Shown here: positions 17,080 through 24,898 of the stretch, one piece after another
Layout of the letters: each line of letters begins with the position of its first letter
Numbering within the stretch: the stretch's first letter is position 1
The notes under the pieces: generated by a model
Told to the model about the DNA's origin: nothing
The model's database searches: none
Seen by the model: the letters and a program-made list of their open reading frames with translations, nothing else
Program-made: the position numbers and the translations under genes
Assembly: GCA_902478545.1 (NCBI GenBank)
Contig: CABSLA010000011.1
Coordinates: 1-52,310 of the forward strand
Length of the DNA stretch: 52,310 nt
From: an uncultured Collinsella sp.
GTDB lineage: Bacteria; Actinomycetota; Coriobacteriia; Coriobacteriales; Coriobacteriaceae
Direction of reading: 5' to 3'

Positions 17080-18368
17080 TGGCCCGTTTCCCCCTTGTTC
17101 CCACGGCACCCGAGCCCGAGCGTGCCATATTAGTTGGTGTTGAGTGGCGCGACAATGCATGGCCACTCGATCGATCGCTCGATGAGCTGGAGCGCCTTGC
17201 CCACACGGCTGGTGCCCAGTGCGTGGCTCGCTTGTCTCAGCGTTTGGTAAAGCCGTATCCCAAATCATTTATCGGTTCCGGTAAGGTAGAGGAGCTGTGC
17301 GGTCTGGTACATCGCATGGATGCCGATGTCGTTATTTTTGACGACGACCTGACGCCCTCGCAGCAATCCTATTTGGAGAAAGCCGTGGGCGAGCCGGTAA
17401 AGATTATCGATCGTACGGCACTGATCTTGGATATCTTTGGGCTGCATGCTCAGACGCGTGAGGGACGCCTACAGGTACAGCTGGCGCAGCTTCAATATCT
17501 GTTGCCTCGTCTGCGCGGCATGTGGAGCCATCTCGCCAAGGAACAGACGCGCGGCGGCATCGGCTCACGCTTTGGTCAGGGCGAAAGTCAGCTCGAGGTC
17601 GACCGTCGCCTCATTCGTAATAAGATCGCTGCGCTTCGACGTGAGATCAAGCAGGTTGAACAGCGTCGTGATGTTCAATCCAAGAGTCGTATTGAGTCAC
17701 CGGCGTTTCGCGTCGCGTTAGCCGGTTATACCAATGCCGGTAAATCGACGTTGCTCAATCGTCTGACCGGTTCTACGGTACTTTCGCAGGACAAGCTGTT
17801 TGCTACGCTCGACCCGACGACGCGTTCATATCGCCTGCCTGGCGGTCGCGGCATGACGATTACCGATACCGTCGGCTTTATTCAAAAGCTGCCGCATGGT
17901 CTGGTCGATGCCTTTAAATCGACGTTGTCCGAGGTGTTGGGTGCCGATTTAATTCTCAAAGTCGTGGATGCGTCTGATGAGGACTATGAGCGACAGCTTG
18001 AGGCTGTCGACCGCGTGCTTGATGAGATCGGTGCCGGAGAGCGTTTAACGCTTACGGTGTTCAATAAAATCGATCTTCTCGATAGCGTCGATCGATTGAG
18101 TTTCCGTCGTCGTTATCCGGAAGCTGTTCTGTTCTCGGCCCAAACGGGCGAGGGGCTCGACGATCTCGTCGATCGCATTGCTCGCGAGGCGGCCGCCACC
18201 GATGTGCTGCTTTCCGCCGACATTCCATATCGTGAAGGTGCACTCATCACAGTCGTGCATGAGCAGGGGACCCTTTTGCACGAGGAATATCTTGAGGATG
18301 GCGTTCGTATTGTGGCGAAACTGCCGGCTCGTATTGCACCGCGGCTCGAGCGTTATCGCACCGAGTAG
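17079..18368 (+). CDS. hflX: GTPase HflX
   Basis: HflX is a ribosome-associated GTPase that splits stalled or hibernating ribosomes. The N-terminal HflX domain contains FIGSGKVEEL and VIFDDDLTPSQQSYLEKA, followed by the glycine-rich linker GRLQVQLAQLQYLLPRLRG and SHLAKEQTRGGIGSRF. The G domain has G1 at residues 216-223 (GYTNAGKS), G3 DTVGFIQKLPHGLV, and G4 FNKIDLLD. It shares the miaA-hflX order of many bacteria. Its 3' end overlaps the convergent gene at 18353-19057 by 16 bases, and I see no terminator between them. Confidence 0.95.
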   Translation: MARFPLVPTAPEPERAILVGVEWRDNAWPLDRSLDELERLAHTAGAQCVARLSQRLVKPYPKSFIGSGKVEELCGLVHRMDADVVIFDDDLTPSQQSYLEKAVGEPVKIIDRTALILDIFGLHAQTREGRLQVQLAQLQYLLPRLRGMWSHLAKEQTRGGIGSRFGQGESQLEVDRRLIRNKIAALRREIKQVEQRRDVQSKSRIESPAFRVALAGYTNAGKSTLLNRLTGSTVLSQDKLFATLDPTTRSYRLPGGRGMTITDTVGFIQKLPHGLVDAFKSTLSEVLGADLILKVVDASDEDYERQLEAVDRVLDEIGAGERLTLTVFNKIDLLDSVDRLSFRRRYPEAVLFSAQTGEGLDDLVDRIAREAAATDVLLSADIPYREGALITVVHEQGTLLHEEYLEDGVRIVAKLPARIAPRLERYRTE

Positions 18369-19057
18369 GCGAGCTCCAAAATGCCCAGTATGATGGGCTG
18401 ATGTAGCAGATAAAAGGGGAGTGCATGACGTCCAAGGCTGGCGAGCGCCGGCAGGGGGTTGGCGTAGGCCCAGCTTGGGGCGGGATGTTCGCATCTTTGA
18501 GCGGTGCGCGCAGCAAAGTATCCTGTGAGATACATGAATATGAACGGGATGATTGGATAATAGTCGCCTGAAACAAACCGGGGGCCGGGTAATCCTAGCC
18601 ACGCCAAATAGGGGAATGAATAGGTCGATTTCGGGATGCCCCATGTCGCTGCAAAGAGAGCGAGGCATATCGCAATGCCCCACGTGCTGGGCACTTTCTT
18701 AAGCATCGGTCGTGCTACGGCTGTCACAGCGGTACACGCCGCCATGCAATAAATGATGCCAAAGTTCACTGAATCGTCGACCGATACGAGCGTTGTTGCG
18801 ATCCAGACGACCAAAGCTGCGGCAGCGTACTTGGCCGCTCGTTTGGCATTGTTGCGTGAGAGCGTGCACATCCAACCCGCGATAAACAAAAATACCCAGC
18901 TGATGCTGGCGCGCCAGATGTCTTGAAAGACGGTCTGGGTAAACCAGGGCATATCCCAGTCGTACAGGTAGGCGAGATCGTAGCAAGCGTGAAAACCTGC
19001 CATTGAAATCATCGTAAACCCGCGGACGGTATCAAAGATGGTGATGCGTTTTTGCAT
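18353..19057 (-). CDS. DUF1624-like acyltransferase-type membrane protein
   Basis: The 234-residue protein has about seven hydrophobic segments and opens with RITIFDTVRGFTMISMAGFH, typical of DUF1624/heparan-alpha-glucosaminide N-acetyltransferase-like proteins. Other family-like features are VFLFIAGWMCTLSR and a C-terminal LGRHALPFYLLHQPI. The substrate is not known; a cell-envelope acyl transfer is the usual guess. Its ATG overlaps the lexA stop (TAATG), so it is co-transcribed with lexA and may be SOS-regulated. Identification is from motif pattern only. Confidence 0.75.
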   Translation of the reverse strand: MQKRITIFDTVRGFTMISMAGFHACYDLAYLYDWDMPWFTQTVFQDIWRASISWVFLFIAGWMCTLSRNNAKRAAKYAAAALVVWIATTLVSVDDSVNFGIIYCMAACTAVTAVARPMLKKVPSTWGIAICLALFAATWGIPKSTYSFPYLAWLGLPGPRFVSGDYYPIIPFIFMYLTGYFAARTAQRCEHPAPSWAYANPLPALASLGRHALPFYLLHQPIILGILELAYSVR

Positions 19058-19701
19058 TACGAGAACCGGCGCATCAAGCCGACGACTTTGCCCAAGATAA
19101 CGGGATTCGTTGCATAGATAGGCTCCATGGTGTCATTCTCTGGCTGCAGGCGTACGCGTCCCTGCTCCTTGTAGAATGTCTTGACGGTCGCTGAACCATC
19201 AATCATGGCCACGACAATTTCGCCGTTCATGGCACTCTTTTGTTCACGGACGATGATGTAATCGCCATTGAAGATGCCGACATTGATCATTGAGCTCCCA
19301 TGCACCTCAAGGATAAAGGAACCCTGATCAGTGGCGATTTCGGTCGGGATAGTAAAAGTGTCTTCTATATTCTGCTCGGCCAGAATGGGAATCCCAGCCG
19401 CGACGCGACCAACGAGCGGTAGCGAGACCGTTCCGCGAGGTGCGGTGGGTTCGTCAGATTTAGAAATTGAGACAGAGGAACCGTCCTCGTTAAAGAGTTC
19501 CAGGGCGCGCGGTTTGGTGGCATCGCGCTTGAGTAGCCCGCGCGCCTCCAGGGCAGATAGATGGGCGTGCACGGTGCTGGGGGAGGAAAGGCCCACGGCA
19601 GAAGCCATCTCGCGCACGCTGGGCGGATAACCTTTCTCCTGCTGATATTCCTTGATGAAGTCGTAAATTTGCTGCTGACGCTTGGTAATTTTGCGAGCCA
19701 T
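19057..19701 (-). CDS. lexA: LexA repressor
   Basis: LexA is the SOS repressor that cleaves itself when RecA filaments form. The N-terminal winged helix is visible in KRQQQIYDFIKEYQQEKGYPP and SVREMASAVGLSSPSTVHAHL. The cleavage site Ala-Gly lies in RVAAGIPIL, the catalytic serine in HGSSMINVG, and the lysine in SATVKTF. I chose the ATG at 19701 because GAGAGG precedes it by eight bases; longer in-frame starts (19722 and beyond) run into the operator region. The product is 214 aa. Three SOS-like boxes lie upstream, shared with the divergent YneA-like gene, implying autoregulation. Confidence 0.96.
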   Translation of the reverse strand: MARKITKRQQQIYDFIKEYQQEKGYPPSVREMASAVGLSSPSTVHAHLSALEARGLLKRDATKPRALELFNEDGSSVSISKSDEPTAPRGTVSLPLVGRVAAGIPILAEQNIEDTFTIPTEIATDQGSFILEVHGSSMINVGIFNGDYIIVREQKSAMNGEIVVAMIDGSATVKTFYKEQGRVRLQPENDTMEPIYATNPVILGKVVGLMRRFS

Positions 19702-19724
19702 CAGGGCATCCTCTCTACCCATGT

Positions 19725-19738
19725 CAAACAAATGTTCG
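19725..19738. promoter_or_regulatory. SOS-like box nearest lexA
   Basis: CAAACAAATGTTCG matches the CGAAC-N4-GTTCG pattern with one mismatch in the left arm. It lies 24 bases upstream of the lexA start and is the weakest of three sites in this control region. Confidence 0.6.
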
Positions 19739-19746
19739 GATTTTGC

Positions 19747-19777
19747 TTGACAGGAACAACTGTTCGAAGATAATAAT
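19747..19777 (+). promoter_or_regulatory. Promoter of the YneA-like gene with embedded SOS box
   Basis: TTGACA (19747-19752), an 18-base spacer and TAATAAT (19771-19777) form a strong promoter reading towards the LysM gene. The spacer holds GGAACAACTGTTCG (19753-19766), an SOS box with one changed outer base. The position predicts tight LexA repression. Confidence 0.85.
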
Positions 19778-19780
19778 AAC

Positions 19781-19794
19781 CGAACATTCGTTCT
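19781..19794. promoter_or_regulatory. Second strong SOS box between lexA and the YneA-like gene
   Basis: CGAACATTCGTTCT keeps CGAAC-N4-GTTC exactly. It sits just downstream of the -10 box of the + strand promoter, about where transcription should start, so two strong sites flank the promoter core. Confidence 0.75.
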
Positions 19795-19861
19795 CGCGCT
19801 AGACATTTTTGTCCGCGCGGCTTGATAAAACTGTTCTCAGCAAAACACGCGAGAGGAGAAC

Positions 19862-20314
19862 ATGATGAACGCAACGAATATGGTCCAGGGAAACCTTGCC
19901 CTTAAACTCGAGACGCCTGCAGAACCCACTTTTACGGTTGTTCAGGGTGGCCGCTCCGGCTTTCAGCCTTTGACCGTAAAGCCTGCTCGCAATCAGCAGG
20001 CTGTAGTTGCGCCGGCCCGCGTTGCCCTGAAGGTTCCGACGATTGTCGCCGTTGCCGTTGCGCTTACGCTCTTCGTTGTCCTCGCTACGTCGGTCTTTAG
20101 CGCTCGTCACGCCGCGTATGCCGAGTCCGTTTCCAACGTTACCTACGAGACTATTCGCGTTCAGCCTGGTGATTCTCTTTGGTCGCTTGCCGAGGAATAT
20201 CCTATCGAAGGCCTTTCCACGCAAGAGACTTCCGACATGATCCGTAACGTCAATCATCTGGAGCATGGTTCGCTCGCCGCCGGTGCGCATCTTAAGGTTC
20301 CTGCTCGTTCGTAA
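19862..20314 (+). CDS. YneA-like SOS-induced LysM membrane protein, probable division suppressor
   Basis: The 150-residue protein has about 55 polar N-terminal residues, one membrane helix (TIVAVAVALTLFVVLATSVF) and a C-terminal extracytoplasmic LysM domain (from YETIRVQPGDSLWSLAEEY to GAHLKVP). In Bacillus, yneA is a small membrane-plus-LysM protein encoded divergently from lexA, repressed by LexA, that delays division during DNA damage. Architecture, position and the SOS boxes match that pattern; sequence similarity beyond LysM cannot be judged here. Two adjacent ATGs (19862 and 19865) follow GAGAGGAG; the second has the better spacing. nrdR and dut lie downstream on the same strand. Confidence 0.75.
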   Translation: MMNATNMVQGNLALKLETPAEPTFTVVQGGRSGFQPLTVKPARNQQAVVAPARVALKVPTIVAVAVALTLFVVLATSVFSARHAAYAESVSNVTYETIRVQPGDSLWSLAEEYPIEGLSTQETSDMIRNVNHLEHGSLAAGAHLKVPARS

Positions 20315-20365
20315 TCATTATCGCGCTGCGCATGGTACCCTTGTTATCGTTTAAGAGGAGGTACC

Positions 20366-20809
20366 ATGCGCTGTCCCAAATGTGGCAAGGCACATACCCG
20401 CGTCGTTGATTCCCGTATGCAGGAGTCAAATAACACCATTAAGCGCCGTCGCGAATGTTGCTCGTGTAACTATCGCTTTACAACGTTTGAGCGATGCGAA
20501 GACCCAATCGAGGTCATTAAGTCAGACGGAACTAAGCAGCGGTTCGATCGCAATAAGCTGCTCGTCGGCTTGATGCGCGCCACCATCAAGCGCGATATCG
20601 ACACTAAGAAGCTCAATGAGATTATCGACGACATCGAGGTCGAGCTGCGCTCTCGCACACTGACGGCCGTCACGTCCCATGAGTTGGGTGACATGGTGCT
20701 CAAGCGTTTGGCCAAGATCGACAAGGTGGCGTACATCCGCTTTGCCTCGGTCTACCGCGATTTCAAAGACGTCGATGAGTTTCTGCAAGAGCTCGACAAG
20801 CTAAGGTGA
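20366..20809 (+). CDS. nrdR: Transcriptional repressor NrdR
   Basis: NrdR represses ribonucleotide reductase genes in response to nucleotide state. The N-terminal zinc ribbon starts MRCPKCG, with its second cysteine pair in RECCSCNYRFTTFE. The ATP-cone domain follows (VIKSDGTKQRFDRNKLLVGL, with KIDKVAYIRFASVYRDF at the end). The length of 147 aa is typical. AAGAGGAGGT gives a strong ribosome site. It lies between the YneA-like gene and dut, linking SOS response and nucleotide supply. Confidence 0.95.
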   Translation: MRCPKCGKAHTRVVDSRMQESNNTIKRRRECCSCNYRFTTFERCEDPIEVIKSDGTKQRFDRNKLLVGLMRATIKRDIDTKKLNEIIDDIEVELRSRTLTAVTSHELGDMVLKRLAKIDKVAYIRFASVYRDFKDVDEFLQELDKLR

Positions 20810-20813
20810 TTCC

Positions 20814-21257
20814 ATGTCCAACATTACCGTCAACATAAAGCGTCTCGACCCCACCGTCGAGCTTCCCAAATACGCCCATCCCACCGATGCCGGCTTGGAT
20901 TTGCGCTCCAACGAGGACTGCGTTCTGAAGCCCTTCGAACGCCGTCTGGTCTCTACTGGGCTGGCCATCGCCCTGCCCGATGGCTACGCCGGCTTCGTCC
21001 AGCCCCGCAGCGGCTTGGCCATCAAGCAGGGCCTGTCTATAGTTAACACGCCGGGCCTCATCGACGCCCACTACCGAGGAGAACTCAAGGTTATCCTCAT
21101 CAACCTGGATCCCACCAACGACATCCATATCAACAAAGGCGACCGCATAGCCCAACTCGTCATCCAAGAAGTCCCCACGGTCAATCTCCTAGAAGTAGAA
21201 GAACTAGACAAAACTGACCGAGGCAACGGAGGCTTCGGCTCCAGCGGCGTATTGTAA
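20814..21257 (+). CDS. dut: dUTP diphosphatase
   Basis: dUTPase hydrolyses dUTP to dUMP and keeps uracil out of DNA. All five trimeric-dUTPase motifs are present in order: DAGLDLRS, QPRSGLAIK, GLIDAHYRGELKV, GDRIAQLV and the C-terminal RGNGGFGSSG. 147 aa is normal. It starts four bases after nrdR. The last third uses more A-ending codons than its neighbours, a minor oddity. Immediately after the stop begins the palindrome cluster at 21259-21691. Confidence 0.95.
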   Translation: MSNITVNIKRLDPTVELPKYAHPTDAGLDLRSNEDCVLKPFERRLVSTGLAIALPDGYAGFVQPRSGLAIKQGLSIVNTPGLIDAHYRGELKVILINLDPTNDIHINKGDRIAQLVIQEVPTVNLLEVEELDKTDRGNGGFGSSGVL

Positions 21258-21262
21258 TGTCC

Positions 21263-21366
21263 GCTCACCCGTGGGAGGTCCCTATATATCATTCCATGCT
21301 CAAACATTCTCGCTGCGCTGCGAAACTGCGCGTGGAACGATATATAGGGACCTCCCACGGGTGAGC
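21263..21366. repeat. Long palindromic element, copy 1
   Basis: Arms of 28 bases (21263-21290 and 21339-21366) are perfectly complementary and enclose a 48-base core (21291-21338). The core begins ATTCCATGCTC and ends GCGTGGAAC, which extends the pairing with mismatches. It starts six bases after dut. As RNA it would form a very stable hairpin on either strand and could end transcription in both directions. Confidence 0.8.
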
Positions 21367-21428
21367 TACGTTTGCATGCTTGCAACTACCGTGTATCTTC
21401 GCTGGTAACCGTTAGCATTAATCAATTG

Positions 21429-21475
21429 GTAAGCCGGTGCGACAAGGGGATTTCTCCTTTGTCGCACCGGCTTAC
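21429..21475. terminator. Strong bidirectional hairpin
   Basis: Seventeen-bp perfect arms (21429-21445 and 21459-21475) are extended by a partly paired GGGGA/TCC top. There is no clear T-run on either side. It lies between two larger palindromic elements and between the convergent dut and glycosyltransferase genes. Confidence 0.6.
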
Positions 21476-21508
21476 TAGTTGGATTTCAATTTGTTTTCAA
21501 GCAAGAAG

Positions 21509-21617
21509 CCTCCCGTCCGGGGCTCACCCATATCGTTCCACGCGCAGTTTCGCAGCGAGCGCAGCGAAGCGAGAATGTTTGAGCATGGAATGATATGGGT
21601 GAGCCCCGGACGGGAGG
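21509..21617. repeat. Long palindromic element, copy 2 (inverted core)
   Basis: Arms of 26 bases (21509-21534 and 21592-21617) are perfectly complementary but differ in sequence from those of copy 1. The 57-base core is the reverse complement of the copy 1 core apart from a nine-base insertion in the GCAGCGAGCG region. Conserved core with different yet self-complementary arms points to a repeat family kept for structure. Confidence 0.8.
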
Positions 21618-21631
21618 GATTAGTGTGCCCT

Positions 21632-21691
21632 GCGAAGCGAGAATGATTGAGCACTGGATAATATATAGGGGCCTCCCACAGGCAAGCGGAC
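21632..21691. repeat. Partial palindromic element, copy 3
   Basis: GCGAAGCGAGAATG followed by a TTGAGCA-like stretch repeats half of the copy 2 core. It then runs into ATATATAGGG and CCTCCCAC, matching the right arm of copy 1 with a few changes, and ends AGCGGAC, complementary to GTCCGCT at 21259-21265. It looks like half an element. It ends ten bases before the stop of the minus-strand glycosyltransferase. Confidence 0.6.
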
Positions 21692-21700
21692 ATTAAGACG

Positions 21701-23002
21701 CTAGCGGATATGCGCGGGCTTTCCTCCCCAGTAGAAGCGGCAGAAGGCTCGTTTGCGCTTTTGGGGTTTGCCTACGAGCTCCATGGTTGCGATGGCTATA
21801 TCTTCGGCTGCGTGGGGGCGGCGTAGTACTTCGCCGTTGATGAGTAGGGCTTTGAGTGATTCGGGATGATCGTGCAGATGGCGCAGGGTTACGATGAGTT
21901 CTCGTGCGGTGGTGACATGCATGCTGGCGCCCATGCCGGTGAGCATCGTGGTGTTGGCCTTTTCCTGACCATATGATTTGCCCAGCAGGATCATCGGCAG
22001 ATGCGCGCACAGGCATTCGGTGACGGTGAGTCCGCCCGATTTGAGGATTGCCAGGTCGCAGCCGTGCATGAGGGCCGCCATGTCGTCCACGTAGTCCAGA
22101 ACCGTGACGTTGTCGAGCTTCATGGCGTCGAAGAGCGTCTTGAGACGAGCGGCGTATTCCTTATCCTTGCCGGGCAAAAAGACAAAGTGCATGTCCTCGA
22201 AGCTACGCAGGAAGGGGAGCGTGTGATCCATTGCTGCGCGGAAGCGCACGTAGGGCTGCGGCAGACTGGCACCGGCCATTACCAATACAACGGTCTTGTC
22301 TACGGGAAGATTAAACTTGCTCAGCTCATCCTCACGCTTGTAATCGGTGTCGAATCCGGCTCGAATGGGTATTCCCGTAATGCGGATCTTTGTCTCGGGC
22401 ACTTTGCGCGGACGCAGCGTTTCGGCCATAAACTCATTAGCCACGCAGAACAGGTCAGTGTCCTTGTGGGGCCAAAAACCCTCAACTTCATAGTCCGTTG
22501 GCACGCAGATGACTGGGTAATCGATACCCGTGATGACGCGGGCGCCTACAGCAACATTGGCTGCCGTGATGTGTGTCGCGACCACGGCTATGGGCCTGCG
22601 GGTACGAACATATTCGTTGAAGGCGGGGAACATAATTCGTGACCATGCTGTGCCGCCACCCCAGAGCAGATGCCCTGTAAACGTATAACGCCAGGTCAGG
22701 TCATAAATCGGGCGCGTGGCCCCGGTAAAAGACGCCGCGGTCTTATTGCCGTCGAATTTAATACGTCCAAAATCGAGGATATCGAGCACTTCAATCTCGA
22801 TATCCTCAGGGATACCTTTGGTGCCGCGGATAAGGTCAAATGCCTGCGCAATGGCGTTGGCGGCGGCTTTGTGGCCCGATCCAACCGATGCATGCACAAT
22901 GGTTACCAGAGGCTTTTGTGCCGGTAAAACGGCCATTTGCTCCGGTTGGGGAGTGACTGGCATGGGCAGGGGAGCGTCCTCGCTCGTCTGCGTCTGATCC
23001 AT
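21701..23002 (-). CDS. Processive diacylglycerol glycosyltransferase / MGDG-synthase-like (GT28)
   Basis: The fold is that of GT28 enzymes such as plant MGDG synthase and Bacillus UgtP, which add sugars to diacylglycerol to make membrane glycolipids and lipoteichoic acid anchors. Evidence is the N-terminal TIVHASVGSGHKAAANAIAQ, the middle CVPTDYEVEGFWPH, and the nucleotide-sugar site LAILKSGGLTVTECLCAHLP with GQEKANTTML after it. I chose the ATG at 23002, seven bases after AAGGGGAG, rather than a start 13 residues earlier. It is divergent from trxB. The sugar donor cannot be told from sequence alone. Confidence 0.85.
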   Translation of the reverse strand: MDQTQTSEDAPLPMPVTPQPEQMAVLPAQKPLVTIVHASVGSGHKAAANAIAQAFDLIRGTKGIPEDIEIEVLDILDFGRIKFDGNKTAASFTGATRPIYDLTWRYTFTGHLLWGGGTAWSRIMFPAFNEYVRTRRPIAVVATHITAANVAVGARVITGIDYPVICVPTDYEVEGFWPHKDTDLFCVANEFMAETLRPRKVPETKIRITGIPIRAGFDTDYKREDELSKFNLPVDKTVVLVMAGASLPQPYVRFRAAMDHTLPFLRSFEDMHFVFLPGKDKEYAARLKTLFDAMKLDNVTVLDYVDDMAALMHGCDLAILKSGGLTVTECLCAHLPMILLGKSYGQEKANTTMLTGMGASMHVTTARELIVTLRHLHDHPESLKALLINGEVLRRPHAAEDIAIATMELVGKPQKRKRAFCRFYWGGKPAHIR

Positions 23003-23120
23003 CGATAACTCCCCTTCGACGTTGTAGCACGGACTTATCATTGTAGTGCATGAGTGTCATGTTCACGTAAATTTGGGTACGAGCGCAGAGAGCTACAACT
23101 TTTCGACGAGAGGACTCATC

Positions 23121-24059
23121 ATGGCTACCAATCAGCTCATCGATGTTGCGATTATCGGCGGAGGCCCTGCGGGCTATGCTGCGGCTATTTATACGGCACG
23201 TGCCAATCTTTCGACGACCGTGATTGAGCAGGGCATGTCGGGTGGTCAGATCGCCACGACTAACGAGATTGAGAATTACCCCGGTATTCCGTTGCTAAGT
23301 GGTGCCGAGCTGGGTGAACGTTTTCAGCAGCATGCAGAGGGCCTAGGAGCTCGGATTGAATGGAGTATGGTGACGGGCATCGATTACGATGCGGATGCGT
23401 CGCTGTTTACCGTGCACCATGACACAGGCGAGACGATAGCTCGAAGCGTCATTGCCTGCATGGGGGCCACGCCGCGTTCGGCTGGCTTTGTTGGTGAGGA
23501 TGCGTATCGTGGCCGCGGTGTTTCGTATTGCGCAACATGCGACGGAATGTTCTTCCGCGGCAAGCAGGTCTTTGTGATCGGTGGCGGTAATGCGGCATGT
23601 GAAGAGGCTTTGTTTCTGTCAGACATTGCCAGCAATGTGACCATCGTGCTGCGCCGCGATCAGTTCCGCGCACCCGAAGGTGTGGTTCAGAAGGTGCTTG
23701 CAAAAGACAATATTTCAGTTAGGTACCAAACTAGTATTGTCGAGCTTTCGGGTGAAGCGATGCCCACAACGATCACGTTCAAGGACAATGCGACCGGTGA
23801 GACGCATACCGAGACCTTTGAGCCGGGCTCGTTTGGCATCTTTGTCTTTACCGGTACGCAGCCCCATACCGAGCTTGTCGAGCATCTGGTCGATCTGGCG
23901 CCGGATGGCGGTATTGTCACCGATGATTCTATGGTTACCCGTACACCCGGCTTATTTGCTGCCGGCGACATCCGTTCCAAGCGTTTACGTCAAGTTGTGA
24001 CCGCCGTTTCGGATGGCGCTATAGCGGCAACCAGCGCATACGCATTTCTCCGTGGATAA
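23121..24059 (+). CDS. trxB: Thioredoxin-disulfide reductase
   Basis: TrxB uses NADPH and FAD to reduce thioredoxin. The FAD-binding GGGPAGYAAAIYTARA is at the N-terminus. The redox pair CATC is at residues 137-140 (SYCATCDGMFF), the NADPH site is VIGGGNAACEEALFLS, and the C-terminal FAD motif is LFAAGDIRSKRLRQV. The start at 23121 follows GAGAGGA; the longer in-frame start at 23046 is not needed. 312 aa is normal. It is followed by its own hairpin terminator, so it appears to be a single-gene unit. Confidence 0.95.
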   Translation: MATNQLIDVAIIGGGPAGYAAAIYTARANLSTTVIEQGMSGGQIATTNEIENYPGIPLLSGAELGERFQQHAEGLGARIEWSMVTGIDYDADASLFTVHHDTGETIARSVIACMGATPRSAGFVGEDAYRGRGVSYCATCDGMFFRGKQVFVIGGGNAACEEALFLSDIASNVTIVLRRDQFRAPEGVVQKVLAKDNISVRYQTSIVELSGEAMPTTITFKDNATGETHTETFEPGSFGIFVFTGTQPHTELVEHLVDLAPDGGIVTDDSMVTRTPGLFAAGDIRSKRLRQVVTAVSDGAIAATSAYAFLRG

Positions 24060-24100
24060 GTACGATAATATATCTTATGTAAGGTTGCTATCTTTAAACA

Positions 24101-24145
24101 AAGTGGTTGGACGGTGCGTCAATGTGCTGTCTAACCACTTTTACT
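24101..24145 (+). terminator. Terminator of trxB
   Basis: AAGTGGTTGGACGG (24101-24114) pairs with CTGTCTAACCACTT (24127-24140) over 14 positions, two of them G-T, with a 12-base loop and a short TTTA tail. It lies 41 bases after the trxB stop. Confidence 0.7.
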
Positions 24146-24163
24146 TAGCGGCTATGTGGTATG

Positions 24164-24174
24164 CAAAACTAGAT
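24164..24174 (+). promoter_or_regulatory. CAAAACTAGAT motif in the DUF1836 gene promoter region
   Basis: The 11-base motif occurs 40 bases ahead of the DUF1836 start and is followed by a second CTAGAATA. The same 11 bases recur exactly upstream of degV (25838-25848). A shared operator is inferred. Confidence 0.45.
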
Positions 24175-24213
24175 AACCTAGAATACAATATAGAAAACGA
24201 ACGGAGGCCTCAT

Positions 24214-24825
24214 ATGAATCACGTCAAACATGTTATCCCGATGTCCGATACATCGGTCAGCATTAAGCCGGAGGATATTCAGCCAACGGTGCTGCCGGAT
24301 GCATTTATTCAGTCCGATATGGTGGGTAAACTCAACGCTTTGAGCCTGCCACGCTATGACCAGCTGCCCAATGTAACGCTCTATCGCGATCAGGTTATTG
24401 AATATGTTGCGCTGTGGATGGAGCCGCTTTCGATTTGTGTAGAGCAGCCCGTTATCACGCCCTCGATGATCAATAACTACGTGAAGGTCGGCCTCGTTCC
24501 TGCTCCGGTTAAAAAGCAGTATGGCCGTGAGCAGATTGCGCGTCTCATCGCCATTTGTATCTTTAAGCAGGTGCTGCCCATCGCTGCGGTTCAGGCGCTT
24601 TTTAATATTCAGCGTTTGAGCTACGACGCTCCGACGGCTTTCGATTATGTGGTCGATCAACTTGGGGCATCGATTCGCGCTGCGTTTTCCGTCGAGCAGA
24701 CTGCCGTGCCTGATACCGCGCATCTGGTTACGCGCGAGTCGCTGCTCGTACGCAGTGCGGTATCGTCCTTCGTTTCGAAGGCGTACCTGATGAGTTATCT
24801 CAAGTTCAATGGGTTTAATAGCTAG
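24214..24825 (+). CDS. DUF1836 domain protein, probable transcriptional regulator
   Basis: The 203-residue protein matches the DUF1836 pattern: LPRYDQLPNVTLYRDQVIEYV, then PSMINNYVKVGLVPAPVKKQYGREQIARLI, which reads like a MerR-type winged-helix segment. I chose ATG 24214 because ACGGAGG precedes it; the longer in-frame ORF from 24052 crosses the trxB terminator. Members are thought to bind DNA, but targets are mostly unstudied. It converges on degV, and the two promoter regions share an identical motif. No domain beyond DUF1836 is apparent in the N-terminal 50 residues. Confidence 0.8.
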   Translation: MNHVKHVIPMSDTSVSIKPEDIQPTVLPDAFIQSDMVGKLNALSLPRYDQLPNVTLYRDQVIEYVALWMEPLSICVEQPVITPSMINNYVKVGLVPAPVKKQYGREQIARLIAICIFKQVLPIAAVQALFNIQRLSYDAPTAFDYVVDQLGASIRAAFSVEQTAVPDTAHLVTRESLLVRSAVSSFVSKAYLMSYLKFNGFNS

Positions 24826-24837
24826 TCAATGTATAGA

Positions 24838-24885
24838 ACGGGCGGGACAAAGAGCCATCTGTCACTTAGTCCCGCCCGTGTTTTT
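24838..24885. terminator. Bidirectional terminator between DUF1836 gene and degV
   Basis: ACGGGCGGGAC (24838-24848) and its complement (24869-24879) form an 11-bp GC-rich stem, followed by GTTTTTAC on the + strand. It lies 12 bases after the DUF1836 stop and 14 bases beyond the degV stop. Confidence 0.8.
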
Positions 24886-24898
24886 ACTTGGTTGAACG

